A stretch of 58,127 bases of DNA from Bradyrhizobium macuxiense. Its GTDB lineage: Bacteria; Pseudomonadota; Alphaproteobacteria; Rhizobiales; Xanthobacteraceae. The stretch is from NCBI RefSeq assembly GCF_001542415.1, contig NZ_LNCU01000102.1:1-58127 (forward strand), in the 5' to 3' direction. The translations under genes were made by a program, and so were the position numbers. This document shows positions 40,941 to 50,557 of this stretch, one piece after another; within the stretch, counting starts at the first letter, position 1; every line of letters begins with the position of its first letter. The notes beneath the pieces were generated by a model that was not told the DNA's origin, did not search any database, and saw only the letters and a list, made by a program, of their open reading frames with translations.

Positions 40941-43412
40941 ATGAGAACCGAGCTTCGGGACGGGTCGATCGAGGGACCCGAGAGCGAAGCGCGGTCGCTG
41001 CCGTGGATCGACGACCCCGCTGCTGCACCGTCCTTCTCTTCGCAGGCAACGACGTGGCTCACCGATGCCGGGCCACGTCCCGTGGCTTCGACGAGCAAAT
41101 TCCCGCTAGGTCTTACCGTCGCGTTGTTCGCGCTCGCATTCCTGTTGCCAGCATGGCCGTGGCTGTCCGGGCACGTCACTATTCCGTGGGACGCTAAATC
41201 GCAATTCCTTCCGCCACTGCAATTTCTCGCTACGTCGCTTGCGAATGGCCAATCACCGTTCTGGACACCCAACGTCTTCGCGGGTTGGCCCCTCATCTCC
41301 GATCCGCAATCGCTGTTTTTCTCGCCACCACATTTTTTACTCGCCTACTTCGATCCGAAACCAAGCTTCCGCGCGGTCGATGACCTTACCTTCGGCTACC
41401 TGTTCCTAGGTGGCGTGGCTATCATTTTGTATTTCCGCGACCGTGGCTGGCACGCTGCCGGTTCGCTTGTCGCCGCGTTGGCCTTCGCCTTCGGCGGCTC
41501 GGCGAATTCACGACTGCAGCATACTGGCCAGATCATCAGCCTGGTCTATCTGCCGCTGACGCTCTGGATGCTGTCGCGCGCGCTCGAACGTTCGTCGTGG
41601 CGCGCTGGCTTGGTGGCCGGCGTGTTCAGCGGCCTACTCGCTGCAGGTCGTGATCAAGTTGCGCTCGTCTCGCTCTACGTCCTTGCCGGATTTGTCGTAC
41701 ATCATTGGCTCGAGGGTGATGATTGGCGAAAGCGTATAAGCGCGAGCATCAAACCACTTGCTGCCTGCTGTCTGGTCGGCATCCTCATCGCCGCTGTTCC
41801 GGTCGCGCTGACAGCCCTGCTCGCCGAGCGCTCAAACCGCCCCGAGATTGGCTGGATGCTCGCCGGCAAAGGATCGCTACATCCCGCACATCTCCTGACC
41901 CTGGCCTTCGCCGATCTCTACGGCGCTATGGATCCAGCCATCGGGTATTGGGGACCGGCGACGTCGCCCTGGAAAAACGCGCTTGGCGGCGCCGACCTCT
42001 CGCTCGCACAGAACATGGGTCTGGTCTATTCGGGAGCGCTGCTGCTCGTCGTCATCGTTTCGTTTGGCATCGTGCGCCGCCTTGCCTGGTCGCATGACAT
42101 CCGGTTCTTTGCGATCACCACTATCATCGTCCTGCTCTACGGACTCGGCTGGTACACTCCTGTCTTCCACGTGATGTACGAATGGTTGCCTGGGGTGATG
42201 CTATACCGGCGCCCCGCCGATGCGACGTTCGTCATCGGGGCGCTGCTCGCCATCATCGCCGGCTATCTCGTACATCGCTGGCTCGAAGGCACGGTACCAC
42301 AGCCGTCCAATGTACAGCGGGCAATTGAACTGGCAATGCCGGTTTCACTCGTCGTCGTGGCTATATGGCTGGCTCACACCGTTGAGTCCGTCACGCTGGT
42401 GGTCGCGCCGGTCATCACCGCGCTTGCCTTCTCCGGTGGTGCGGTCGTAGTGCTCCTTCTTGCGCGTTGGCTGAACGGTCTCTCGATCCTTGCGAGCATG
42501 CTGCTTTTGACCACCTTCTCGGCCGTCGACCTCGCCTGGAACAATGCGCCGCATATTTCCACGGCTATGCCGAGTTCAAGATTCGATGCGCTACGCCTCG
42601 ACACCAGAAACGCGACGCTGGCGCTACTGAAATCAAAGCTTGCAACCGCGCACGACACGAGCCGACGCGATCGCGTCGAAATGATCGGCATCGGCTACCA
42701 TTGGCCAAACCTGTGCATGATCCATGACTGCGATCACGTGTTCGGGCACAATCCGCTACGCCTCAAGTGGTTTTACGACGCTACCCTCGTCGGTGATACG
42801 GTCGTAGATTATGATCAGCGTCGCTTCTCGCCGCTGTTCCCGTCCTATCGTTCAGCCTTCGCCGACCTGTTCGGTCTGCGCTTCATCGCCGTCGGAGTAC
42901 CAGTCGAAAAGGTCGATCCATCGCTTTCCCCCGGCGATCTCACGCTTATTGCCCGTACCCCAGACGCTTATGTGTACGAGAATCCTCGCGCATTGCCGCG
43001 TGTGATGGTGGTCTCTGACTGGCGCATCGCGAATTTCAACCAGCTTCTCACCAATGGCTGGCCGAGGGACGTCGATCCACGTCACACTGTCCTGCTGGAG
43101 CGCACGCCAGCGCTGCCACGCGCAAGCCCACCCCCCGACGCGGCGCCAGGCGCAGCACGCTTGATCCGCTACGGGAATACAAGGGTCGACGTCGAGGTCG
43201 ACGCGTCGTCAAATAGCCTACTGCTCCTCAATGACGTTTGGCATCCCTGGTGGCGCGCAACAGTGGATGGCGAGCCGAGCAACATCCTCAGGGCAAACGT
43301 CATCTTTCGGGCGGTCGCACTTCACGCAGGACACCACACGGTGAGCTTCACGTTTCACCCTTTCGCAGGGGCCTTGGCCGAGCTGCTGGGCAAGTTCAGT
43401 TATGCCCATTGA
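40941..43412 (+). CDS. YfhO-like polytopic membrane protein (GT-C type)
   Basis: 823 residues. An N-terminal cytoplasmic stretch of about 55 residues is followed by some 12 or more hydrophobic helices and a large C-terminal extracytoplasmic domain (about 540-815) ending in a beta-rich part (LLLLNDVWHPWWRATVDGEP). The first loop has WDAKSQFLPPLQFLAT, the acidic region expected after helix 1 in GT-C glycosyltransferases, and this layout fits the YfhO family. It probably transfers a sugar from a lipid carrier to an envelope polymer; the acceptor is unknown. Confidence 0.8.
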   Translation: MRTELRDGSIEGPESEARSLPWIDDPAAAPSFSSQATTWLTDAGPRPVASTSKFPLGLTVALFALAFLLPAWPWLSGHVTIPWDAKSQFLPPLQFLATSLANGQSPFWTPNVFAGWPLISDPQSLFFSPPHFLLAYFDPKPSFRAVDDLTFGYLFLGGVAIILYFRDRGWHAAGSLVAALAFAFGGSANSRLQHTGQIISLVYLPLTLWMLSRALERSSWRAGLVAGVFSGLLAAGRDQVALVSLYVLAGFVVHHWLEGDDWRKRISASIKPLAACCLVGILIAAVPVALTALLAERSNRPEIGWMLAGKGSLHPAHLLTLAFADLYGAMDPAIGYWGPATSPWKNALGGADLSLAQNMGLVYSGALLLVVIVSFGIVRRLAWSHDIRFFAITTIIVLLYGLGWYTPVFHVMYEWLPGVMLYRRPADATFVIGALLAIIAGYLVHRWLEGTVPQPSNVQRAIELAMPVSLVVVAIWLAHTVESVTLVVAPVITALAFSGGAVVVLLLARWLNGLSILASMLLLTTFSAVDLAWNNAPHISTAMPSSRFDALRLDTRNATLALLKSKLATAHDTSRRDRVEMIGIGYHWPNLCMIHDCDHVFGHNPLRLKWFYDATLVGDTVVDYDQRRFSPLFPSYRSAFADLFGLRFIAVGVPVEKVDPSLSPGDLTLIARTPDAYVYENPRALPRVMVVSDWRIANFNQLLTNGWPRDVDPRHTVLLERTPALPRASPPPDAAPGAARLIRYGNTRVDVEVDASSNSLLLLNDVWHPWWRATVDGEPSNILRANVIFRAVALHAGHHTVSFTFHPFAGALAELLGKFSYAH

Positions 43413-43894
43413 CTACCGCTCAAGCATAGGTCGTCCAAGTGTCGAAGCCCTGCTCCGTCAATCCTCAGATAACGTCAAGCCGCTCGAACCGAGTCAATTC
43501 CGGCCCAAGTTACGGAGCGATCCAAAAACCCGATAAGATGATCGCCAGTGAAACGGCAATCATCAGCGGGTCAGTTATGAACCAATCAGGCATACCGCGC
43601 GATGGCTCTTCGCTTATGCCCCACAACGTCAGATCGCGTGATGTCGAGTTGGGAAGTTCAGGATGAACTCAATACTGGCGCTCTGGACGAGCACCAGTGA
43701 TTGGCTGCTGCACATGGTATGAGCGCAGGGCCGCAATGCGTGCACGCTGCGACCGCATAGGCAAATGCTGCGTCCTCGAGCTTGGTAAACGTGCTGAGAT
43801 TCGGATGCAATTTTGCGGAACCCCGAAATCTAACGGACTTGCGAAAGGTTGCGCCACAGGGAAAATTCGACTGGGCGGGTTGAGAGACTCAGCG
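43413..43894. other. Non-coding stretch after the YfhO-like gene
   Basis: Frames here are short and without family; nothing else seen. Confidence 0.35.
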
Positions 43895-44320
43895 ATGAAA
43901 AAGCGGCTCGCAAGCATTGAGCTTAGTTGGATCATTATTGAGCAACTGAAAGATGAAGGGCGCATACCGCAAGGGCTGGTCGTCGCGGTCCTCCCAACTC
44001 GGAACGGCAGTTGGCGCGCAGTCTTGGGAAGGACAAGATCGGCTCGCAGCAAGGCGCTGTTGCGTCGGCTTGCCATCATTGAGAAGCGCTTCAATAAGAT
44101 GTTCTTTCCTGGCCAGCTAGGGTCACTGTCCTACCCTCTCGAGATCGGGCCCAACGCGGCGGCCCAGTTCGCGGATCGATTTGATTGTGTAGATGCGGCA
44201 ATTGGTGTTCGAAAACTCGCTATCAACTCTGTCATCATCGATCTGTCACCCCTCCACCCTCAAAGCCACCTCCCCGACTTGGTATCTTTCAAAGCAGCAA
44301 CCACACGCTCTCTCGGGTGA
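43895..44320 (+). CDS. Hypothetical protein, Bradyrhizobium type
   Basis: 141 residues from ATG 43895 (MKKRLASIELSWIIIEQLKD). The first 70 residues (LVVAVLPTRNGSWRAVLGRT, RRLAIIEKRF) match a pattern I recall from small Bradyrhizobium hypotheticals, which usually end soon after. The second half here looks like an extension into formerly non-coding sequence. Function unknown. Confidence 0.5.
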   Translation: MKKRLASIELSWIIIEQLKDEGRIPQGLVVAVLPTRNGSWRAVLGRTRSARSKALLRRLAIIEKRFNKMFFPGQLGSLSYPLEIGPNAAAQFADRFDCVDAAIGVRKLAINSVIIDLSPLHPQSHLPDLVSFKAATTRSLG

Positions 44321-44352
44321 CGAAGGACGACCAGGTCGGTCGACCTGATGCT

Positions 44353-45186
44353 TCAGTTCGTGGCCGCAGCCTCGATCGCTCTTGCGACCATTGCGGCAGA
44401 TCGAGCGTCGAGGTGGACCCCGTCTGTCCACCGCAATTGGGACTGGTCGACGTCTATCTTCAGCCAAGAGCTCGGAATCGGAAAGACCTCTGACGCCATC
44501 TGCGCGCTAACTGTAGCAAAGCGGGTGGCCTCGAACTGTGGTGAGCAAGGCATGTGGACCAGCAGGACCTTGGCTCCCTTCGACTCGAGCAACGTCTTGT
44601 ACTTTAGGATGCCGAACAATGATTGACGGACTGCGTTCGCCGACGGTGCGGCGCTAGCCGCTTGCACTGTCTGCTCAACCAAGCCGGCGTCGACGACGTC
44701 TGACGGCGGCCGCGCAATCAAACCTTCGATTCGGGACCTTACTTGCTCCTTTTTCAGTGGAGGGTGCATCATCGTCTCGTAGTACGCCGCGGCCGATCGC
44801 ACAGGTCTAAAAATGGTAGATGTCCGATCCTTCAGCTTGGTGACGAGGCCCTCATCAACGGCGCGGGTCAGGATGTTCGCCTCGACCAGTACCAGCTTTG
44901 GCGGTGATGCCCCTGCGACGATCTCCAAGCCTGTTACCGGTGATCCACCAGCCAGCGACAAGTTCTCGATGTCCGCAGACTGGAAGTAGTCCTCAGACAA
45001 TCTGAATGTCAGCGAGCTGCCGACCAACACAGTCTTGTGTGACGACCGGTTGAGATATTCTGCGGCCACAGCGTAGTTCTGCGCATCGGTGGTCATCGCG
45101 ATCGTCTGGACATCATACTCGCCGGCCAACCTGAGTATGACTATTGCCGCAACTGCCGTGATCCCGAATTTGACCATCCAAAGCAT
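44353..45186 (-). CDS. SGNH-like/AlgX-type membrane-anchored protein
   Basis: 277 residues. An N-terminal membrane anchor (about 5-22) is followed by an extracytoplasmic SGNH-hydrolase-like domain with TVLVGSSLTFRLSE (nucleophile serine block), LSLAGGSPVTGLEIV and WTDGVHLDARSA (the Asp/His block). It follows an MBOAT gene by 10 nt, so the pair likely moves acetyl groups across the membrane and onto a surface glycan, as AlgI with AlgJ/AlgX do. ATG 45186 has GAGG 8 nt upstream. Confidence 0.75.
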   Translation of the reverse strand: MLWMVKFGITAVAAIVILRLAGEYDVQTIAMTTDAQNYAVAAEYLNRSSHKTVLVGSSLTFRLSEDYFQSADIENLSLAGGSPVTGLEIVAGASPPKLVLVEANILTRAVDEGLVTKLKDRTSTIFRPVRSAAAYYETMMHPPLKKEQVRSRIEGLIARPPSDVVDAGLVEQTVQAASAAPSANAVRQSLFGILKYKTLLESKGAKVLLVHMPCSPQFEATRFATVSAQMASEVFPIPSSWLKIDVDQSQLRWTDGVHLDARSAAMVARAIEAAATN

Positions 45187-45196
45187 CCGAAACACC

Positions 45197-46555
45197 TCAG
45201 AACTGGAAATAGATGAAGGCGGACTCCGGGCCGGCCTCTGCATAGGTCAAGGCGACGAGTGCACCATACGCAAGCGGTTCGATCGCTTGAACCCATGTGC
45301 GCTGCGGCAGCCGCGGCACAATGAAGTGCTGGAGGATGACGGGCAGCGAATAAGCCAGCGCCAAGCTCCGATATATTTTCGGCGGGTTCTGAATATGGCT
45401 CTCGGTGAAGAGGGCGGCAAAGTAGCTCGCGGCGTGACTGAACTCGGGGAGCTTGAAGAATATCCAGAGCATCGACACGATCAGGAAAACGACTGCAGCG
45501 CGGACCGCCTGGAGAGCGAGTGATTTTACGCTGTCCAGCTTATCGACGAACGATCTCTCGATCGCCAGCAGCACGCCATGCATCAAGCCCCAAATCAGGA
45601 AGCTCAAGCCTGCCCCGTGCCACAGGCCGCCAAGCCCCATGACAGCTATGAGGTTGAAGTAGGTGCGAGCTGGTCCATGCCGACTACCACCCAGCGGTAT
45701 GTAAAGGTAATTTCGAAGCCAGCTCGAAAGCGAGATGTGCCATCGCCGCCAAAATTCGGCGATCGATCGCGAGATGTACGGCCTGTTGAAATTCTCGGGC
45801 AGGCGATACCCGAACAGCAGCGCAAGGCCCAGCGCGATCGACGAGTAGCCGAAGAAGTCCGCATAGATCTGAAAGCTATACAGGAAGATCAAAAGCCATT
45901 TGTCGCCCGTCTTCACCGTCTCGAAGAGAGGGTAAGCCATGTAGGACGTCATCTCGTTCAGATTGTTGGCGCAGTAGAGTTTGAAGAAGTAGCCCAGCAC
46001 TAGCCAGCGCGTAGCCTCGGCAAATGGAACCTTTGAGATCTCCTTGGTTTGGATTTGCGGAAAGAAATTCCGAGCTTGCGTGATCGGCCCCGAAACAAGC
46101 TGCGGAAAGAAGATCACGTAGAGAAAGACCTCCCACACCGTCGCCGATCGACCTTGCTTTGGCAGGTCGACCAAGATGCTGATGTTGTGGAAGACGAAGA
46201 ATGAAATGCCGATCGGCAGCGGGAGGTTCAGCAGGAAATCGCTGATGGCGCTCCCCGTTGCGATCGGCGGCGTGATCAACAGAAATTTGTACTTGAAGAA
46301 GGCAAGCAGGCCGAGATTAAAGACGATGCCGGCCGCGGTCCATGCGCGGCCCTTCTTCATGGACAGAACCAGAGAAGTCCACGTTCCTACGACTGCGATC
46401 ACAAGCAATGGCAGCAATTCTGGCTGACCATAGCCATAGAAGAATAAGCTTGCAGCGATCAGAACATAGACCTGCAACCGCCTCACGAAGGGCAAATAGT
46501 AGACAACGAAGGCTGCGACGACGAATGCCGCAAAGGACCAAGATGTGAATGCCAC
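45197..46555 (-). CDS. MBOAT family O-acyltransferase (AlgI-like)
   Basis: 452 residues with about 10-12 transmembrane helices. It has the MBOAT signature: the conserved YADFFGYSSIALGLALLFGY and RRWHISLSSWLRNYLYIPLG, and the active histidine in GLGGLWHGAGLSF. It transfers acyl groups from the cytoplasm towards extracytoplasmic polysaccharide. Paired with the SGNH-like gene immediately downstream. Length normal. Confidence 0.92.
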   Translation of the reverse strand: MAFTSWSFAAFVVAAFVVYYLPFVRRLQVYVLIAASLFFYGYGQPELLPLLVIAVVGTWTSLVLSMKKGRAWTAAGIVFNLGLLAFFKYKFLLITPPIATGSAISDFLLNLPLPIGISFFVFHNISILVDLPKQGRSATVWEVFLYVIFFPQLVSGPITQARNFFPQIQTKEISKVPFAEATRWLVLGYFFKLYCANNLNEMTSYMAYPLFETVKTGDKWLLIFLYSFQIYADFFGYSSIALGLALLFGYRLPENFNRPYISRSIAEFWRRWHISLSSWLRNYLYIPLGGSRHGPARTYFNLIAVMGLGGLWHGAGLSFLIWGLMHGVLLAIERSFVDKLDSVKSLALQAVRAAVVFLIVSMLWIFFKLPEFSHAASYFAALFTESHIQNPPKIYRSLALAYSLPVILQHFIVPRLPQRTWVQAIEPLAYGALVALTYAEAGPESAFIYFQF

Positions 46556-46745
46556 GAGATGAGCTTGCCCTGGCTCGCTTGGTTGTGGGTTTGCAAGACA
46601 TCCACTAGCACTGCGTACCGCAGCATCGCAACCAATAGGATCTTCTCAATCTAGCGCGAAAGCGCTCGCCGCATATGGCCGTCCGTGGTAGGCTCAGACG
46701 CCTGCACAGCTCCATTCCCCGCGCACGCTTCGTCGCACAACTTAT

Positions 46746-46990
46746 CTAGCGCTAGCCCCTGTCTAGCGCGCCAGCTGCGTCTGCCCCGTCGACGATCCAT
46801 CGACCGCGGTCCAGCCACCGTCGACGAACAACGTGCTGCCGCTGACATAGCTTGCGGCATCCGAAGCCAGATAGGCAACCGCGGTCGCAACGTCGTCGGC
46901 GCTGCTCCAGCGATTGAAGACGGTGCGCCCGGCATTGAGGTTGTAGTATCGGGCCGCCGCTTGAAGGGTCCCGTCAGCGCGGTTTTCGCA
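46746..46990. repeat. Direct repeat A (SDR 3' end)
   Basis: Copy of 50312-50557 with few differences, in the same orientation. It includes CTAGCGCTAG and the SDR stop region. The two copies bracket about 3.3 kb with the three solute-binding protein genes. Confidence 0.85.
46763..46990 (-). pseudogene. 3' fragment of a duplicated SDR gene
   Basis: Nearly identical to the last ~75 codons of the SDR gene at 50329-51135 (FNRWSSADDVATAVAYLASD, SGSTLFVDGGWTAVDG), but with no N-terminal Rossmann half. One missing base near 46948 shifts the frame relative to the intact gene (TALTGPFKRRP lies in another frame). The similarity extends beyond the stop to CTAGCGCTAG at 46746-46755. Confidence 0.85.
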
Positions 46991-47376
46991 TCGAGCGACT
47001 CCAGACATTTGACGGATCTCACCTGGATTAGCCAAGTGCAGAGCGCTGGTCGCGGGCATTTATGTAAGTGGCGAGTTCCAGAATTCAGTCGTGTCTCGCA
47101 AACCAGCGAGCGGGACGCTGAATGCGACAGGAACGAGGCAATGCTCGACCAGGTCATTTACAGGCTTCGGGTCTGAATTGCGGAATTTCCAGCATCAGGT
47201 CCGAAGATGCCACGTTGATGATCCACATGAGGAAGCAGCGTGAGCGCGCCGAGGCCAATGCCCGTACCCGAAAAGTTGCGGCCTTGGAGCCCGAAGAAAC
47301 CGGGGCAGCCGGGATGCAAGGACTGAGAAGCTCAAACACCCGTAGCAGTTAAGCGGGTAGGTCCATGCACCGACGG
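46991..47376. other. Gap between SDR fragment and solute-binding protein gene
   Basis: A 76-codon plus-strand frame (47122-47352) has no recognisable family; nothing else seen. Confidence 0.35.
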
Positions 47377-48447
47377 TCAAACATGGAAGATGCGGGCGTA
47401 GCGCGACTTGATCGCGTCCCCTTCCCGCTCGACCGCGGCAGGATCGTCCTTCATCGTCTTGATCTCCTTCAGCGGCTTGCGCCCCGCCTTTTCCCGGGTC
47501 TGTGTATGGACGGAGCGTAGACCGCCAATGTCGATGTTGAGCTGTTGCGCCTCGCGGCCCAGCGCAAACGACTGAAACAGCCGCGCAGCGTTGGGATGCG
47601 GGCAGGCCTTGAAGATTCCATTCGGCCCGACAATGATCGGAGACCCCTCGGTGGCGTACACCGGTTCGACCGGCCGGCCGGACTCCTTCAACAGGAATAC
47701 GTTGTATTCGTTGCCGTCAGCCATCACGGCTCGCTCGCCCAGATCGAGCTTCTTGGGTGGATCCGTCGAAGACTGCACCTGCATGATGTTCTGCTTCGCG
47801 AGCTTCTCGAAATAGCCCCAACCTAGATCGCGCTGCATCTGATAGGTTGCGGTCATGATTGTGCCGCTATAGCCCGGATGTGCCTTGACGATCTTGCCCC
47901 TCCACCTCGGGTCGAGCAGATCGACGAAGCTCCGTGGCGCCTCCTCGGCCTTCACCAAGTTGGTGTTGTAAGCGATGATCGAAAGCCAGACCCGGAAGCT
48001 TGCGAACTGGCCATCTACGTCGCGGTGCTCGTCCGGATAGAATTTTGCGACCTCCTCGGGGACATAGGGCGCCAGAATGCCGTCCCGCTTCCAGACGATA
48101 AAATGGGCGGCGTCGGAAGAGTTGACGACATCCACTGCATGAATGCCGCTGGCGTATTCCTGGCCAATGCGCTGGAATACACGCTCCGCCCCGGTCCGCT
48201 CGACGCGCACGGCGATGCCTTTATATTTCGCCTCGAATGCCTTCGCCAAAGTCTCGGCGACCGACAGATCCGTCGAGGTGTAGTAGTTGACCTGCCCCTC
48301 CTTCGTCGCCGCTTCGATCAGCGCAGGCGTGACCGGCTCGGCCGGGGGCTCCGCGGCAATGACCCGCGTCGAAAGCGCGGCACCGGCAAGCACGGCGCCG
48401 GAGCCCTTCAGCACATCGCGGCGCGATGGCCCGAGACGTTTCCTCAT
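47377..48447 (-). CDS. TAT-exported ABC solute-binding protein (Fe3+-type family 1)
   Basis: 356 residues with a twin-arginine signal (SRRDVLKGSGAVLAGAAL). The mature domain resembles iron(III)/family-1 extracellular binding proteins (EGQVNYYTSTDLSVAETLAK, FLLKESGRPVEPVY). Start ATG 48447 directly precedes the signal; the longer frame has no support. No permease or ATPase gene is adjacent. It is divergent from the Bug-family gene. Confidence 0.88.
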   Translation of the reverse strand: MRKRLGPSRRDVLKGSGAVLAGAALSTRVIAAEPPAEPVTPALIEAATKEGQVNYYTSTDLSVAETLAKAFEAKYKGIAVRVERTGAERVFQRIGQEYASGIHAVDVVNSSDAAHFIVWKRDGILAPYVPEEVAKFYPDEHRDVDGQFASFRVWLSIIAYNTNLVKAEEAPRSFVDLLDPRWRGKIVKAHPGYSGTIMTATYQMQRDLGWGYFEKLAKQNIMQVQSSTDPPKKLDLGERAVMADGNEYNVFLLKESGRPVEPVYATEGSPIIVGPNGIFKACPHPNAARLFQSFALGREAQQLNIDIGGLRSVHTQTREKAGRKPLKEIKTMKDDPAAVEREGDAIKSRYARIFHV

Positions 48448-48594
48448 ATGATTCCCCGCGCTTGATGGCGAAGTTGAACACGCTGCTTCCAGCCCAAATT
48501 TCCGAGACGGGGATGGAGTCAGTCGTCGACAGCGGTTGCAGGTTGCAGCTAGACTTCCGAGCAAGAAAGAAGACTAAAGTCGGGGGAGGGAGTG

Positions 48595-49569
48595 ATGGCG
48601 GATTTGCGGTACGCTTTGGCGCTCGTTGCGGCATTGCTGGCCGCGTCAATTTCCGGCTCGGAAGCACAAGCCGACGACTACCCCACCCGCCCGGTCAGGA
48701 TCATCGTTCCCTTTGGCCCGGGAGGACCGGCTGACGTCACCGCACGGCAAATCGGCAGCATTCTGCAGGAAAGCCTTGGCCAACCCTTCGTGGTCGAGAA
48801 CCGGACCGGCGCCGGTGGCGTGATCGGCACGCTCGAGGTCGCGAACGCGCCCGCCGACGGATACACCCTTCTCATGATGTCGAATACCCAGACCGCGAAT
48901 GAATCGCTTGTGCCTCAACGCAAGTATGAGCTGATGCGTGACCTGGCCGCGGTCGCGGCGCTGAGCTATTCCGATCTCGTGATCGTGGTCCATCCGGCCG
49001 TACCGGCCAAGACCTTGCAGGAGTTCATCGCACTTGCGAAATCGCAGCCCGGCAAGCTGAACTATGCGTCGTCGGGCCAAGGCACGCCCTATCACATGGC
49101 GGGCGAGCTGTTCAAAACCATGGCCGGGATCGATATCGTGCATGTCCCCTATCGCAACAGTGGTGAAGCCCGCAGCGGCATCATTGGTGGCCAGGTCGAG
49201 ATGATGATCGACGCAGTTCCGGCGATGGCGCCAAACATTGCCGACAATCAAGTCCGCGCCCTCGCAACCACGGGCAAAGTACGCTCGACGGTGCTGCCCA
49301 CCGTTCCGACGGCAATCGAGGCCGGAGTTCCCGATTACGAGGCAACGATCTGGCTTGGCCTGATGGCGCCGGCGAACACGCCGAAGCCCATCATCGACAA
49401 GCTGAACACGGCCGTGAACGCGGCAGTCAAGCAGCCGGACGTCCAGAAACTCTGGGCCGCTCAAGGCGAGTTGCCGATGGCGATGACGCCAGACCAATTC
49501 GACAAATTCCTGCGCGACGATATTGTGAAATGGGCCGAGGTCGTCAAGCGCTTCAACAAGACGCGATAA
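48595..49569 (+). CDS. Bug/TctC-family tripartite tricarboxylate binding protein
   Basis: 324 residues. A Sec signal peptide (about 1-26) is followed by the conserved start of the family (YPTRPVRIIVPFGPGGPADV), then GAGGVIGTLEVANAPADGYT and the VPYRNSGEARSGIIGGQVEM segment. It would bind an organic anion in the periplasm. No TctA/TctB partner is in the window, which is usual for Bug proteins. ATG 48595 follows GGGAGGGAG. Confidence 0.93.
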   Translation: MADLRYALALVAALLAASISGSEAQADDYPTRPVRIIVPFGPGGPADVTARQIGSILQESLGQPFVVENRTGAGGVIGTLEVANAPADGYTLLMMSNTQTANESLVPQRKYELMRDLAAVAALSYSDLVIVVHPAVPAKTLQEFIALAKSQPGKLNYASSGQGTPYHMAGELFKTMAGIDIVHVPYRNSGEARSGIIGGQVEMMIDAVPAMAPNIADNQVRALATTGKVRSTVLPTVPTAIEAGVPDYEATIWLGLMAPANTPKPIIDKLNTAVNAAVKQPDVQKLWAAQGELPMAMTPDQFDKFLRDDIVKWAEVVKRFNKTR

Positions 49570-49607
49570 GTACGCTCCCGGATGGTCGCGGCAATGGAAT
49601 CGAACCC

Positions 49608-50315
49608 ATGAAGACCTTGAATATCCTGAGCGGAGGCGCGGCGCAGGGTCTGGTCGGCAGTCTCGCATCAGCATTCAAGGCCGACACCGGCTTCGATATT
49701 GCAGGCGAGTTCGGCGCGGTCGGCGCCATGGCCGACAAATTGCGCGCAGGTGTGCCGACCGACGTGGTTATCTTTACCGCCGTATTGGTCGGCCGGCTCG
49801 CCGACGAAGGACTGGTGTTGCAGAGTTCGATCGCCGACATCGGCCGGGTCGAGACCGCCCTCGCCGTTCGTGCCGGCGATCCGCCAATGAGCGTCAAGGA
49901 TGCTGCGGATCTGCGCAAGGTGTTGCTCGCCGCGGATGCGATCTACGTGCCCGACACCAAGGCATCGACCGCCGGAATTCATGTCGCGAAGGTTCTCGCG
50001 GACCTCGGCATTGCGACCGAGGTTGCCGACCGATTGAAGGTCTTTGCCAACGGCGCGACCGCGATGCAGCATCTGGCTACGTCAGATGCCCGCCGGCCGC
50101 TCGGCTGCACGCAGTCGACCGAAATCATCAGCACCGAAGGCGTGGTGCTGTCGGGCGTGTTGCCGCCAGAGTGTGGCCTCGCGACCATGTATGCGGCCGC
50201 GCTGGCCACGCACGCATCCGCGACCCCGCAGGCACAGCGGCTGATCGCGTTGCTGACGTCCCCCGATGCGTCCGAATTCCGCAGCCGCGCAGGGTTCGTC
50301 GCAGATCGGACCTAG
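49608..50315 (+). CDS. ModA-like substrate-binding domain protein without signal peptide
   Basis: 235 residues of the type-2 periplasmic-binding fold (TLNILSGGAAQGLVGSLASA, GVPTDVVIFTAVL, TQSTEIISTEGVVLSGVLPP), resembling molybdate-binding ModA relatives. The N-terminus MKTLNILSGG has no export signal, so the protein is probably cytoplasmic, as many such Bradyrhizobium paralogues are. It starts 38 nt after the Bug gene and is probably co-transcribed. Confidence 0.85.
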   Translation: MKTLNILSGGAAQGLVGSLASAFKADTGFDIAGEFGAVGAMADKLRAGVPTDVVIFTAVLVGRLADEGLVLQSSIADIGRVETALAVRAGDPPMSVKDAADLRKVLLAADAIYVPDTKASTAGIHVAKVLADLGIATEVADRLKVFANGATAMQHLATSDARRPLGCTQSTEIISTEGVVLSGVLPPECGLATMYAAALATHASATPQAQRLIALLTSPDASEFRSRAGFVADRT

Positions 50316-50557
50316 CGCTAGGCTCAGTCTAGCGCGCCAGTTGGGTCAGCCCCGTCGGCGGGCCATCGACCGCGGTCCAGCCACCATCGACGAACAATGT
50401 GCTGCCGCTGACATAGCTTGCGGCATCCGAAGCGAGATAGGCGACCGCGGTCGCAACCTCGTCGGCGCTGCTCCAGCGATTGAAGACCGTGTGCCCGGCA
50501 TAGAGGTTGTAGATATCGGGCCGCTGCTTGAAGGGTCCCGTCAGCGCGGTTTCCGCA
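50312..50557. repeat. Direct repeat B (end of intact SDR gene)
   Basis: Partner of 46746-46990. It begins with a palindrome CCTAGCGCTAGG (50311-50322) just after the plus-strand gene and runs into the SDR coding sequence. Confidence 0.85.

Noticed and set aside
48646..49674. Minus-strand frame of 342 codons
   Set aside because: Antisense to the Bug-family gene, which has a signal peptide and conserved motifs.
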